Notes: generated from the letters alone by a model not told the origin. 50,909 bases of DNA from Lentzea flava (GCF_014648475.1 NZ_BMRE01000054.1:1-50909); one strand, 5' to 3'. Counted from the first letter of the stretch, positions 9,250 to 18,398 are shown. Numbers and translations are program-made.

Positions 9250-11772
9250 GTGGAAACACCAGCGCACGCGAGCCGGGACTTCTGGCGGGACAAGCTCCTC
9301 GGCGGCGGATTCACCGAGATTCCACGGTGGACACTCGATCAGGTCGAGGCGGTGGCCGAACACGAGGAGCTGATCCCCGACGACCATCTCGCGGCAGTGC
9401 GGCGGCTGGCGGACGCGCTGGAGGTACCACTCAGCTCGGTACTGCTGGCGGCACACGCCAAGGTGCTGGCCGCGCTGACCGGGGAGCGCGAAGTCGTGAC
9501 CGGGTACGTGGCCGTGGCGGGCGAGCCGCCGTTGCCCTGCAGGCTGAGCACCGAACCGGATTCGTGGCGGGATCTGATCTCGCACACCCGTCGAGCCGAG
9601 TCGGAACTGCTGGCATACAAGGATTTCCCGGTCGATGACCTGCGGCACGAGCTGGGGCTGACGGAACCGCTGTTCGAGACCGTCGCCGATCTGACGGGTG
9701 CCGGCCGCGACCCGGTACCGGACGGGAACACCGTGCTGTCGCTGGGAATCTCCTGGCGCGGTGGCCAGCTCGTGCTGCGGCTGCGGTATCGAGCCTGCGC
9801 GATCGACGCGCACCACGCCGGCCGGATCGGCGGTTACCACCGCACCGCGCTCGCACTGATTGCGGCCGACCCGGATGCCGAGCACGGCAGGCAGAGCTTG
9901 CTGTCAGGCGAGGAGCTCCGCTTCCAGCTCGACCAGCTCGCCGGTGCCCGCCGGGAGCTGCCGGACCAGCGGATCCACGAACTCTTCGAACAGCGGGTGG
10001 AGGCACACCCGAACGCCGTCGCGGCCGTGCACCGTGGCCGGGAATGGACGTACCGGGAGCTCAACGCGCGCGCCAACCGGTTGGGACGAGCTCTCCTGGC
10101 ACGCGGCTTGCGCCAGGAAGACGTTGTCGCGGTGGTGATGGAACGCGACCTGGACTGGATGGCCTCCGTCCTCGCGATCTTCAAGGCCGGTGGTGCGTAC
10201 CTGCCGCTGGAGCCGCACTTCCCGGCCGGCCGCATCGCGACCGCCTTGTCCCGCGCCGAATGCACGCTCGTGCTGACCGAACGCGGCAGTACCACCACGC
10301 TCGAGCGCGCCCTTGACTCGCTGCCCGGAGTCCGGAAGCTCCTCGTGGACGCCGCCTACGCCGAAGACCACGCCGACGGGAATCTTGGTGTCGACGTCGC
10401 GCCGAATGACCTCGCCTACGTCCTTTTCACCTCCGGTTCCACCGGCGAACCCAAGGGCGTGATGTGCGAGCACGCGGGCATGCTCAACCACATCTACGCC
10501 AAGATCGCCGACCTGGAGATCCGCGAGGGCGAGGTGATCCCCCAGACCGGACCCCAATGCTTCGACATCTCCATCTGGCAGCTGGTCGCCGCGCTACTGG
10601 TCGGCGGGCGCACCGTGCTGGTCGAGCAGGAAGTGATCATGGACATCGAGCGGCTGGTCGACACCGTGGTCGACAGCCAGTGCGGTGTCCTCCAACTCGT
10701 GCCTTCATACCTCGACCTCGTCCTGTCCTTTTTGGAGCGACACCCTCGCGACCTGCCACATCTGCACACCGTGTCACCCACCGGCGACTTCCTGAAGAAA
10801 GAGCTCGTCCAGCGCTGGTTCGCGGCCCAGCCCACGATCAAACTGGTCAACACGTACGGGCTCACCGAAACGTCGGACGACGCCGTGCACGAGATCATGG
10901 ACCGGGTCCCGGACGCCGACCGGGTCCCGCTCGGACGCCCCATCACCAACGTGACCGTCTACGTCCTCGACGAGAACCTGTCCCCGGTGCCGCTGGGCGC
11001 GCCCGGCGTGATCGCCTTCTCCGGGATCTGCGTCGGTCGCGGCTACATCAACGACGCCGAACGCACTCGCCAGGTCTTCATGGCCGATCCGCACCGTCCT
11101 GACCGCCGGCTCTGCCGGACCGGGGACTACGGTCGCTGGCGGCCGGACGGCAAGCTGGAGTTCCTCGGCCGCCGGGACGACCAGGTCAAAATCCGGGGCT
11201 TCCGGGTCGAGATCAGTGAGATCGAGAACGCCCTGCTGCGGGTGCCCGGTCTCCAGGACGGCGCGGTGGTGGTCGCCGGCGACGCCGATCGGGGCAAGCG
11301 CCTCGTGGCCTTCTACTCGGGCGTGCGACCGCTCGACTCCGCCGTCGTGCGGGACCGGTTGGGCGAGTCGCTGCCCGAGTACATGGTCCCGGCTGCCTTC
11401 CACTGGCAGGAGAGGCTGCCGCTGACCGCCAACGGCAAGATCGACAGGAGGACGCTGACCGCGCTCGCCGGGGAACTCGGCGTCATCGAGGACGGCTTCC
11501 AGCCACCGAGCACGCTGACCGAGCGGCGCCTGGCAGCCGCGTGGTCCACCGTGCTCGGCATTCCCGGGGACCAGATCGACCGGCGGGACCACTTCTTCGA
11601 CCGCGGAGGCACCTCGCTGTCGGCGGTGACGCTGGCGATCACCCTGGACCGTGCGGTGTCCGTCACCGACATCACCCGTCACGCGGTCCTCGCCGACCTC
11701 GCCCACGTCCTCGACCGCGGATCCGGGCAGGACGTCGCCACGTCACCGGCCCGCACTTCCAGCAGCAACTGA
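9250..11772 (+). CDS. NRPS module: partial condensation-like domain, adenylation domain, carrier domain
   Basis: 840 aa from GTG 9250 with GGGGAGGAGAG just upstream. Residues 1-215 resemble the C-terminal lobe of a condensation domain and lack the HHxxxDG motif. The A domain (about 240-735) has LFTSGSTGEPKGV, FDISIWQ, NTYGLTETSDD, CRTGDYGRWRPDG and Lys of LTANGKIDR. The specificity residues, aligned by eye to GrsA, read D-I-W-Q-S-T-T-D-D-K; two acidic residues at positions 330/331 suggest a substrate with an extra amino group. The T domain has Ser789 in DRGGTSLS. It probably activates and tethers the monomer (Dap by context) for the preceding membrane protein to polymerise. Confidence 0.88.
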   Translation: METPAHASRDFWRDKLLGGGFTEIPRWTLDQVEAVAEHEELIPDDHLAAVRRLADALEVPLSSVLLAAHAKVLAALTGEREVVTGYVAVAGEPPLPCRLSTEPDSWRDLISHTRRAESELLAYKDFPVDDLRHELGLTEPLFETVADLTGAGRDPVPDGNTVLSLGISWRGGQLVLRLRYRACAIDAHHAGRIGGYHRTALALIAADPDAEHGRQSLLSGEELRFQLDQLAGARRELPDQRIHELFEQRVEAHPNAVAAVHRGREWTYRELNARANRLGRALLARGLRQEDVVAVVMERDLDWMASVLAIFKAGGAYLPLEPHFPAGRIATALSRAECTLVLTERGSTTTLERALDSLPGVRKLLVDAAYAEDHADGNLGVDVAPNDLAYVLFTSGSTGEPKGVMCEHAGMLNHIYAKIADLEIREGEVIPQTGPQCFDISIWQLVAALLVGGRTVLVEQEVIMDIERLVDTVVDSQCGVLQLVPSYLDLVLSFLERHPRDLPHLHTVSPTGDFLKKELVQRWFAAQPTIKLVNTYGLTETSDDAVHEIMDRVPDADRVPLGRPITNVTVYVLDENLSPVPLGAPGVIAFSGICVGRGYINDAERTRQVFMADPHRPDRRLCRTGDYGRWRPDGKLEFLGRRDDQVKIRGFRVEISEIENALLRVPGLQDGAVVVAGDADRGKRLVAFYSGVRPLDSAVVRDRLGESLPEYMVPAAFHWQERLPLTANGKIDRRTLTALAGELGVIEDGFQPPSTLTERRLAAAWSTVLGIPGDQIDRRDHFFDRGGTSLSAVTLAITLDRAVSVTDITRHAVLADLAHVLDRGSGQDVATSPARTSSSN

Positions 11773-11784
11773 AAGGAACCCGAG

Positions 11785-12786
11785 ATGCCATGCTCATCCC
11801 CGCCGCCGCCCGGTGTGGAGCTGTGTCCCGGCAAACCTCCGATACTGCGGGTCGAGCCCACAGGCGACGCGCCGAGCTGGGCGGCCGAGCACTCCGAGGC
11901 GCTGCGGGCTGTCGTCGCGGAGCACGGTGCGGCCCTGGTCCGCGGCCTCGGACTGCAGCACGCGGCCGAAGTACGTGCGGTGTTCGAGCGGCTGGCCACC
12001 TGGCTGATGGTCGAGAAGGAGGCCTTCGCGCCCCGGCGCGTCTACTCCGGCGGCGTCTACTCGACGTCGAAGTGGCCTGCCAACCAACAGATGTGCATGC
12101 ACCATGAACTGAGTTACCGGCTCGAGTTCCCCGGCCTGATGCTGTTCGCGTGCCTCGACGCGCCCACCAGGGGCAGTGCGACCGTGCTGGCCGACTCACA
12201 GGTCGTTCTCGATGCGCTGCCGGCCGAGTTGACCGAGCGGTTCGAGCGGGAAGGCTGGCTGCTCACCCGCACCTACAACGACGAGATCGGGGCGTCCCTG
12301 GCCGAAGCGTTCGGTACCGAGAACCGCCGTGCCATCGAGAACTACTGCCGAGCCAACGCCATCGAGTTCGAGTGGCGTCCCGGCCGCGGACTGCGCACCA
12401 GGCAACGCCGTAGCGCCGTGGTCCGCCACCCGGACACCGGCCGGCGCTGCTGGTTCAATCAGATCGCGTTCCTCAACGAGTGGACGATGGCGCCCGAGGT
12501 ACGGGAGTACCTGGTGGAGGTCTACGGCGCCGATGCGCTGCCGTTCAACACCAGTTTCGGCAACGGTGACCCCATCGGCGAGGACGTCGTGCAGTTGATC
12601 AACAGGGTTTACGAGGACAACACCGCACGCGAGCCGTGGCAGGCCGGCGACCTGATGCTCGTCGACAACATCCGCACCGCGCACGGCCGGGATCCTTTCG
12701 AGGGACCACGTGAAGTGCTCGTCGCGATGGCCGACACCGTGTCCCTGTCCGACTGCTCACCGACCATCCAGGTGATCGCCGGATGA
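11785..12786 (+). CDS. TauD/TfdA-family Fe(II)/2-oxoglutarate oxygenase (SyrP-like)
   Basis: 333 aa. The iron ligands are visible as H106-x-E108 in MCMHHELSYR and a distal His300 in TAHGRDPF, with the 2-oxoglutarate-binding Arg in the following EGPREVLVA. SyrP-type relatives hydroxylate the beta carbon of carrier-bound amino acids in NRPS pathways. Note Glu rather than the commoner Asp in the facial triad. ATG 11785 is 12 nt after the NRPS stop, and the gene overlaps the SbnB-like gene by 4 nt, so it belongs to the same operon. Likely role: hydroxylation of the monomer on the T domain; the substrate is inferred. Confidence 0.85.
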   Translation: MPCSSPPPPGVELCPGKPPILRVEPTGDAPSWAAEHSEALRAVVAEHGAALVRGLGLQHAAEVRAVFERLATWLMVEKEAFAPRRVYSGGVYSTSKWPANQQMCMHHELSYRLEFPGLMLFACLDAPTRGSATVLADSQVVLDALPAELTERFEREGWLLTRTYNDEIGASLAEAFGTENRRAIENYCRANAIEFEWRPGRGLRTRQRRSAVVRHPDTGRRCWFNQIAFLNEWTMAPEVREYLVEVYGADALPFNTSFGNGDPIGEDVVQLINRVYEDNTAREPWQAGDLMLVDNIRTAHGRDPFEGPREVLVAMADTVSLSDCSPTIQVIAG

Positions 12787-13868
12787 CCACGATCCGTTCC
12801 ACCGCAACGAGGTCCGCGATGCCAGAACCAAGCCCCACGTCGTCGACCACCGTGCCGCCGTTCGCAGTGATCTCCGGTGTGCAGGTGCAGCGCGCGCTGC
12901 AGAAGCGCGAGAACTCGATCGTGCAGCTGGTCGAGGCCACCTACCGCCAGCACAGCGCCGGTGATTCGGTGAACCCGCCGTCCTACTTCCTGCGTTTTCC
13001 AGGTCGTCCTCTCGCCCGGATCATCGCGCTGCCCGCAGCGATCGGTGGGCAGGTGCGGGTGGCCGGCCTGAAGTGGATCTCCAGTTTCCCGGAGAACGTG
13101 GCGGCCGGTATCCCGAGGGCTTCAGCAGTGCTGATCCTCAACGACCCCGACACCGGCTATCCCTTCGCCTGCTTGGAAAGCTCGATCATCAGCGCCACGA
13201 GAACGGCCGCGATGGCGGCGTCGGCGGCCGACTGGCTGTCCCGCGGCCGGCTGCGCCCGAAGCGCGTCGGGTTCTTCGGCGCGGGCCTCATCGCCCGCTA
13301 CATCCACACGTTCCTGGCTGGCACCGGTTGGTCGTTCGACGAGATCGGGGTACACGACCTGAACGCCGACAGCGCCGCCGGCTTCCGCGGATATCTGGAG
13401 CAGTCCGGCGCCGTCGGCCCGATCACCGTGCACGACAGCGCCGAACAGCTGATCCGTTCCAGCGACCTCGTGGTCTTCGCCACCGTCGCCGGCGAGCCGC
13501 ATGTCAGCGACGTGACGTGGTTCGCGCACAATCCGTTGGTGCTGCACGTGTCGCTGCGTGACCTCACTCCGGAGATCGTGCTCGCCTCGACCAACATCGT
13601 CGACGACATCGAGCACTGCCTGAAGGCCGACACCTCGCCGCATCTGGCCGAACAGCTCGCCGGTGACCGTGACTTCGTGCACGGCACGCTGGCCGACGTG
13701 ATGGCTGGGCGAGTGGGCGTTCCATCGAACCGGCCGGTGGTGTTCTCACCGTTCGGACTCGGAGTGCTCGACCTCGCGGTGGGCAAGTACGTCTACGACG
13801 AGGTGGTCCGCTCCGGCGAGTTGCACGTCATCGACGGCTTCTTCCACGAGCTGCGCCGGTACGGGTGA
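12783..13868 (+). CDS. SbnB-like dehydrogenase for L-2,3-diaminopropionate synthesis
   Basis: 361 aa of the ornithine-cyclodeaminase/mu-crystallin family. NAD-binding glycine motif VGFFGAGLIARYI (near residue 162); family signatures FPENVAAGIPRASAVLIL and SRTAAMAA-like ISATRTAAMAASAADWL. In staphyloferrin B synthesis SbnB oxidatively cleaves N-(1-amino-1-carboxy-2-ethyl)-glutamate to L-Dap plus 2-oxoglutarate, and this protein matches that subgroup in length and motifs. ATG overlaps the oxygenase stop (ATGA). Its partner SbnA follows immediately, so the operon can make its own Dap. Confidence 0.88.
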   Translation: MTTIRSTATRSAMPEPSPTSSTTVPPFAVISGVQVQRALQKRENSIVQLVEATYRQHSAGDSVNPPSYFLRFPGRPLARIIALPAAIGGQVRVAGLKWISSFPENVAAGIPRASAVLILNDPDTGYPFACLESSIISATRTAAMAASAADWLSRGRLRPKRVGFFGAGLIARYIHTFLAGTGWSFDEIGVHDLNADSAAGFRGYLEQSGAVGPITVHDSAEQLIRSSDLVVFATVAGEPHVSDVTWFAHNPLVLHVSLRDLTPEIVLASTNIVDDIEHCLKADTSPHLAEQLAGDRDFVHGTLADVMAGRVGVPSNRPVVFSPFGLGVLDLAVGKYVYDEVVRSGELHVIDGFFHELRRYG

Positions 13869-13906
13869 GCGGCCGAGTCACCGCCGCACAACAGAAGGGG
13901 GTAGCA

Positions 13907-14893
13907 GTGCACGTCATCTCCGCTCCGCAGGACTTCAACGCCGAGGAACTCTACGTCGACCTCTGGCCGATCATCGGGCACTCGCTCTACCTGAAGTGTG
14001 AGGGGTTCAACTTCGCCGGCTCGATCAAGCTGAAGGCCGCGGCGGAAATGGTGGCGGCCGCCGAACAGGACGGAGTCCTGACGCCGGGATCGATCATGGT
14101 CGAGTCATCGTCCGGGAACCTGGGCGTGGCATTGAGCATGATCGCGGCGAGCAAGGGCTACCGGCTGCTCTGCGTGACCGACACCCGCTGCAACCTGTCG
14201 ACCAGAAGGCAGATGGAGGCGTTCGGGAGCCAAGTGCACGTCATCGTCGAGCCGGATGCCCAAGGTGGCTTTCTCGGCGCACGGATCGCACACGTCCATT
14301 CGCTGTGCGCCTCCGACAACCGGTACGTGTGGCTGAACCAGTACACCAACCCGAGCAACTGGAAGGCGCACTACCACCGGACAGCACCAGCCATCGCGGC
14401 CGCGTTCCCGCGCCTGGACGTGCTGTTCGTCGGGGTGGGAACCACCGGGACCCTCATGGGCTGCGCACGATACTTCTGGGAACGGTGCCGCCGTGTGCGG
14501 GTCGTCGCGGTGGACAGCGTCGGCTCGGTGGCCTTCGGCGGTGCGTCGGCTCCCCGGATGATTCCCGGTCTGGGTACGAGCATCCGCCCACCACTGCTGG
14601 ACGAGTCCTATGTGGACGAAGTGGTGCACGTTGCCGAGGCGGACACCGTCCGCGCCTGCCATCGGCTGGCCAGAAGCGGATTCCTGTTCGGCGGATCGAC
14701 CGGCACGGTGGTCAGTGGCGCCATGAACTGGCTGGCCCAGCACGACGAACGCCAACTCACCGCGGTCGCGATCGCACCAGACCTCGGCGAACGCTATCTC
14801 GACACCATCTACCAAACCAACTGGCTGCAGGGCGTCTACGGCGAAGACGTGCTCAGCTCCGGCGAACTGACCGCGGGTTCCCGATCGGCCTGA
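13907..14893 (+). CDS. SbnA-like PLP synthase of N-(1-amino-1-carboxy-2-ethyl)-glutamate
   Basis: 328 aa of the cysteine-synthase fold (PLP fold type II). The Schiff-base Lys is K41 in FAGSIKLKAA, followed by the substrate loop VESSSGNLGVAL and the phosphate-binding GVGTTGTLMG. SbnA condenses O-phosphoserine with glutamate to give ACEGA, the substrate of SbnB. GTG 13907 is preferred because AGAAGGGGG lies 5 nt upstream; a GTG at 13865 overlapping the SbnB stop would add 14 residues. Acts in the cytosol, paired with the preceding gene. Confidence 0.88.
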   Translation: MHVISAPQDFNAEELYVDLWPIIGHSLYLKCEGFNFAGSIKLKAAAEMVAAAEQDGVLTPGSIMVESSSGNLGVALSMIAASKGYRLLCVTDTRCNLSTRRQMEAFGSQVHVIVEPDAQGGFLGARIAHVHSLCASDNRYVWLNQYTNPSNWKAHYHRTAPAIAAAFPRLDVLFVGVGTTGTLMGCARYFWERCRRVRVVAVDSVGSVAFGGASAPRMIPGLGTSIRPPLLDESYVDEVVHVAEADTVRACHRLARSGFLFGGSTGTVVSGAMNWLAQHDERQLTAVAIAPDLGERYLDTIYQTNWLQGVYGEDVLSSGELTAGSRSA

Positions 14894-14909
14894 GACATGG
14901 GGGCAGAGC

Positions 14910-16103
14910 ATGGGCAGCGTGACCGGATCGGTCGACCTCGCGGGGTGCGAGCGGCTGCAGTACGACTACGGTCCTGATCGGATGCCGAAGAACCGGCCGG
15001 TCCTGTTCACCATGTGGCGTTACCGGGAGTTGCTGCCGATCCCCGACGGCCCGGTGCGGTATCCGGTCCCGATCGGCGGCACACCGCTGCTCCACGCGCC
15101 CGCGCTGAGGCATGCGCTGAGAACACCGCACCTGTGGCTGAAAGACGAGACGCGCAACCCGAGTGCGTCCAACAAGGACCGCGCCACCGCACTCGTGATC
15201 GAAGACGGGCTGCGGCACGGACTGAGGACGATCACGACCGCCTCCACCGGCAATGCGGCCGTGTCCACCGCCTTCGGCGCCGCGGCGGCCGGGATGCGGG
15301 CCGTCATCTTCGTGTCCACCGACTGCTCGCCGGAGAAACTCGCCCTCATGACACAGGCGGGAGCGTGGGTCTTCCAGGCGCGCGGGGGCTACGCAGCAGC
15401 AGTCGACCTCTCCCGGACCGCCGCTCGCACGTTCGGCTGGCTCGACCGCAACACCGGTGTCAACCCCGTCACCATCGAGGCGAAGAAGACGGTGGCGTTC
15501 GAGGTGTGGGAACAACTCGGCCGCCGGCTCCCGGACGTGGTGATCGTCCCGGTCGGTGATGGTCCGACCCTGGTCGCGCTCGAGAAGGGTTTCGCCGAAC
15601 TCGTCAGCTGTGGCCTCACCACGCGGCAACCACGCCTGATCGGCGTACAGGCCGATCGCTGCCAGCCACTGGTTCGAGCCTGGCTCGGCGAACCCGTCCG
15701 ACCGGCTGAGCTGGATCCCGCCGCCACCCTCGCCGGCGGAATCGCGGTGGTGCGCCCGGCCATCGGTGACGCCGTGCTGGACGCGGTACGCCGGACCGGC
15801 GGAGGAATGGTCCCGGTCACCGATGACGCGATGCTGAGTGCGGCCGCCGCTTTGGCAGGGCGAGCCGGCGTGGGCGCCGAGCCCGCCGGCGCGGCAGCCC
15901 TGGCAGGGCTGGAAGCCGCGGTCGAACGGGGACTGGCGGATCGGTCGGAAACCTTGGCTCTCCTGGTCACCGGGCGGGAGCTGAAAGCAAGCGACGCCAC
16001 GTACGACCCGCGCCGGGTAACCGTCGCCGAGTCACTCGACGACGTCGAGCGCGCACTGTCGAGCCGACGGGGGACGACTTCAGGCTTCAGCTGCTCAGCC
16101 TGA
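14910..16103 (+). CDS. Threonine synthase-like PLP enzyme
   Basis: 397 aa, PLP fold type II. Lys89 in NPSASNKDRAT is the cofactor Lys; TASTGNAAVSTAFGAAAAGM is the phosphate/substrate loop; the overall pattern follows threonine synthase and 2,3-diaminobutyrate-forming relatives in nucleoside-peptide pathways. It is 16 nt downstream of the SbnA-like gene and ends the operon. A housekeeping threonine synthase is less likely in this setting. It may make a second diamino acid by beta-replacement, or act on a hydroxylated intermediate; which one is unknown. The last about 15 residues (after RRGTTSG) could be non-native because decayed DNA starts right after. Confidence 0.8.
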   Translation: MGSVTGSVDLAGCERLQYDYGPDRMPKNRPVLFTMWRYRELLPIPDGPVRYPVPIGGTPLLHAPALRHALRTPHLWLKDETRNPSASNKDRATALVIEDGLRHGLRTITTASTGNAAVSTAFGAAAAGMRAVIFVSTDCSPEKLALMTQAGAWVFQARGGYAAAVDLSRTAARTFGWLDRNTGVNPVTIEAKKTVAFEVWEQLGRRLPDVVIVPVGDGPTLVALEKGFAELVSCGLTTRQPRLIGVQADRCQPLVRAWLGEPVRPAELDPAATLAGGIAVVRPAIGDAVLDAVRRTGGGMVPVTDDAMLSAAAALAGRAGVGAEPAGAAALAGLEAAVERGLADRSETLALLVTGRELKASDATYDPRRVTVAESLDDVERALSSRRGTTSGFSCSA

Positions 16104-16173
16104 TCATCGATCGCAAGCCCAGCGACACAACCGCCGATGTCTCGTTGCTACTCGAGGTCCTGGGGAGTCGGGC

Positions 16174-16443
16174 TTGGAACGGCCGCTGGTGGTGGACTAC
16201 GTGCGCCCGCAGAACTCCCGCCCGGAGGGTGTGGCGTTCGTCTTCGACGGTGGTGTCCTGGACGAGACCGACCTGGTGGGCATGGTGTTTCCCGACGGCG
16301 AGATCCTCTCCGCCGGGTTCCACACCCTCGCCGAAGTCCGCGGCAAGGTGAAGCCGCTGCTGGCTGACCGCCTGGCCGCGGCGCTGCAGGCTGCAGAGCA
16401 GGGCGCGACCGCGTTGTGCGAGCAGGGACAGCGCATCGCCTGA
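16174..16443 (+). CDS. Small hypothetical protein
   Basis: 89 aa from a TTG at 16174 with GGGGAG 6 nt upstream. Contains DETDLVGMVFPDGEILSAGF and an amphipathic C-terminal helix (KVKPLLADRLAAALQAAEQG). I do not recognise the family. It lies 70 bp after the biosynthetic operon, at the border of a stretch of broken genes, so it may itself be a fragment. Confidence 0.45.
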   Translation: MERPLVVDYVRPQNSRPEGVAFVFDGGVLDETDLVGMVFPDGEILSAGFHTLAEVRGKVKPLLADRLAAALQAAEQGATALCEQGQRIA

Positions 16444-16631
16444 TCTGAGCGCGCCGTCCGTGTCGCATCGGTTACGCGGTCATCGGGACGGACTCCAGCC
16501 GACTCCGTGGCACAGGAAGCGTGGCGTTCTCGCGGGCGGTGTGGTCTTTGCCGGCCGTCCGGTACAGGCTGTCGTGGGTGGCATCGGCGTAGAGCAAGCC
16601 ACTCAGGTCGCGGCGGGTCTTCGCGGTCTGA

Positions 16632-16940
16632 CAATCGGAGCTTCCCGAGAACGGGAAGCGTGCGCTGAAGGCCATCGAGGAGCAGCTCGCTCAGGAGGAT
16701 CCAGCGTTCGCCGCGCGGCTGGCCAGACGACCGCGTCCGTACCGTCGGCTGCCGGGCCGGGTGTTGTTCGCCGGTCTGCTCCTCCTCACCTACACAGCGG
16801 GCCTGACTCTGCTGGTCGGCGGTGTCGCTCTGGCTTCCTTCGCGCTGATCGTGCTCGAGATCGGCGTGACCGCGGTCTTTCCGGTTCTCGTCACGTTTCG
16901 CGCATGGCAGAGGATGCGACGCCGATCAGACGACGACTGA
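16632..16940 (+). pseudogene. DUF3040-type small membrane protein, start lost
   Basis: The frame reads ELPENGKRALKAIEEQLAQE, DPAFAARLARRPRPYRR, then two hydrophobic helices (VLFAGLLLLTYTAGL and LASFALIVLEIGVTAVFPVL) and a basic tail ending in SDDD. This is the actinobacterial DUF3040 layout. There is an in-frame TGA at 16629-16631 and no ATG, GTG or TTG between it and the conserved part, so the 5' end with its start codon is missing. Confidence 0.65.
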
Positions 16941-16954
16941 ACAGGCGAGTCAGG

Positions 16955-17122
16955 TCAGCGGTCGTGGTCGGCCTGCCGCCACCACAGCGCCGTTCCCACC
17001 ACGCCTGCCACACCGGTCAGCACCACCAGGGCAACACCGAGCGCGCCAGGCGGCGGCTGGTCCGGACCGGCGAGGCCGCTGAACAACGCCGGTACCGACC
17101 AGGGGAAGTACTGGCCGTAGCC
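16955..17122 (-). pseudogene. ABC-2 type transporter permease, C-terminal fragment
   Basis: Minus-strand reading gives GYGQYFPWSVPALFSGLAGP, a hydrophobic helix (GALGVALVVLTGVAGVVGTA) and LWWRQADHDR then TGA. This is the typical end of an ABC-2 permease subunit. It stops abruptly at about 17122, where the antiporter fragment on the other strand begins. Confidence 0.55.
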
Positions 17123-18014
17123 ACTTCCTCACCGGGCTGGACTGGACGACATCGTTCCTGATCGGCGCGATCCTCTCCCCCACCGACCCGGTCTTCGCCT
17201 CGGCGATCGTCGGCCGCACCGACGTACCCATGCGGTTGCGGCGGCTGCTGAACGTGGAGTCCGGCCTCAACGACGGGCTGGCGCTGCCGTTCGTGCTGAT
17301 CTTCCTGCCACCGCGGCGAACAGGAACACCGACTTCGGCACCATCGCCATCGAGCTCGTGCTCGGCCTTGCCGTCGGTATCGCGATCCCCGCGGTCATCA
17401 CCTTGGCCTGGCGGTTGAAGGTGCTCACCGCCGAGCCGCGCCTGCAAGCGCTCGGACCACTGGCGATCGCGGTGATCCTCTACCCCACCTGCCACCTCAC
17501 CCACGCCAACCCCTACCTCGCCGCGTTCGCCGCCGGGTCCACACTGGCCACATTGGACCGGGTGTCGGCCGAGCACTTCGAACACTTCGGCGACCTGCTG
17601 CCGGAAACGACGAAGTTCGCCGCGCTGCTCGTGTTCGGCGAGCTCATCACGCCCGAGCGGATCTCGCACCTGACCGTCGGCGACTGGGTCGTCGCGATCA
17701 TCGCGATCCTGCTGGTGCGGCCGGCCACCATGATGCTCTCGCTGATCCGCACCCCCTTGCCCGCACGCGAACGCTCCGCCGCCGCGTGGTTCGGCCCCAA
17801 GGGATTCGCGTCAGTGGTCTACGGACTGCTCGCCCTGCAGGCAGGGATACCGCAGGGCGAGCACGTCTTCGACCTCGTCGCCATCACCATCGCCCTGTCG
17901 ATCGTCCTGCACTCCTCCACCGACGTACCGGTGGCCAAGGCGCTGCGGGTGGAACCGCCGGACAACCTGCCCACCGGCCGGCCGGACGCCGAATCGCACC
18001 GGGAGCAGCAATGA
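17120..18014 (+). pseudogene. CPA1-family Na+/H+ (cation/proton) antiporter, truncated and frameshifted
   Basis: Upstream frame: LIGAILSPTDPVFASAIVG and LNVESGLNDGLALPFVLIF, the conserved TM5-TM6 motifs. At about 17306 one base is missing (CTGCCACC where CTGGCCACC would keep frame), and the protein continues in the next frame with LVLGLAVGIAIPAV, NPYLAAFAAGSTLA, FGPKGFASVVYGLLALQAG and ends at 18014. The first about 110 residues of a normal antiporter are absent. A dead gene unless the frameshift is a sequencing error, and even then 5' truncated. Confidence 0.8.
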
Positions 18015-18029
18015 TCGAGTTCTCTCCCG

Positions 18030-18390
18030 CACTGGTGTTCGCGGTGCTGGCCCTCAGCTGCGCCACGACCAGCAAGGTCGTGCCGAACACCGTGGGCCAC
18101 ACCTCCAGCCGGACCAGCCCCCAGGTCATCAGCCCGAACCCGGCCAGCCCCAGCACCATCAGAATCCGCAGCACGATGAGGTGGTTGGGCGGCACCAGCG
18201 ACTTGTCCCGCACCCACGCGTGCCCGCCGTAGATCCCGCGGGCCGCTCATCCGCGCGGCTCGACCGGCGGGAACGCCGACGGGTTCACGAACAACCAGAC
18301 GACCACGACGGCGACAGGCAGCAGGCACCACCAACCGATCCAGTCGCGGCTCCAGATCGCGAGCAGCATCAACGGAATCGCATTACAGGC
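18030..18390 (-). pseudogene. Small membrane protein (DUF6653-like), nonsense-interrupted
   Basis: Minus strand: NAIPLMLLAIWSRDWIGWW, LLPVAVVVVWLFVNPSAFPP, then an in-frame TGA at 18249-18251, and the same frame continues with YGGHAWVRDKSLVPPNH and LRILMVLGLAGFGLMTWGLV. The arrangement looks like the small DUF6653 family (NP-x-x-FPP then a WxxxxxxxP segment), but that assignment is from memory. The N-terminus is replaced by the ArsR-like gene on the other strand. Confidence 0.45.
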
Positions 18391-18398
18391 AAACGGGG

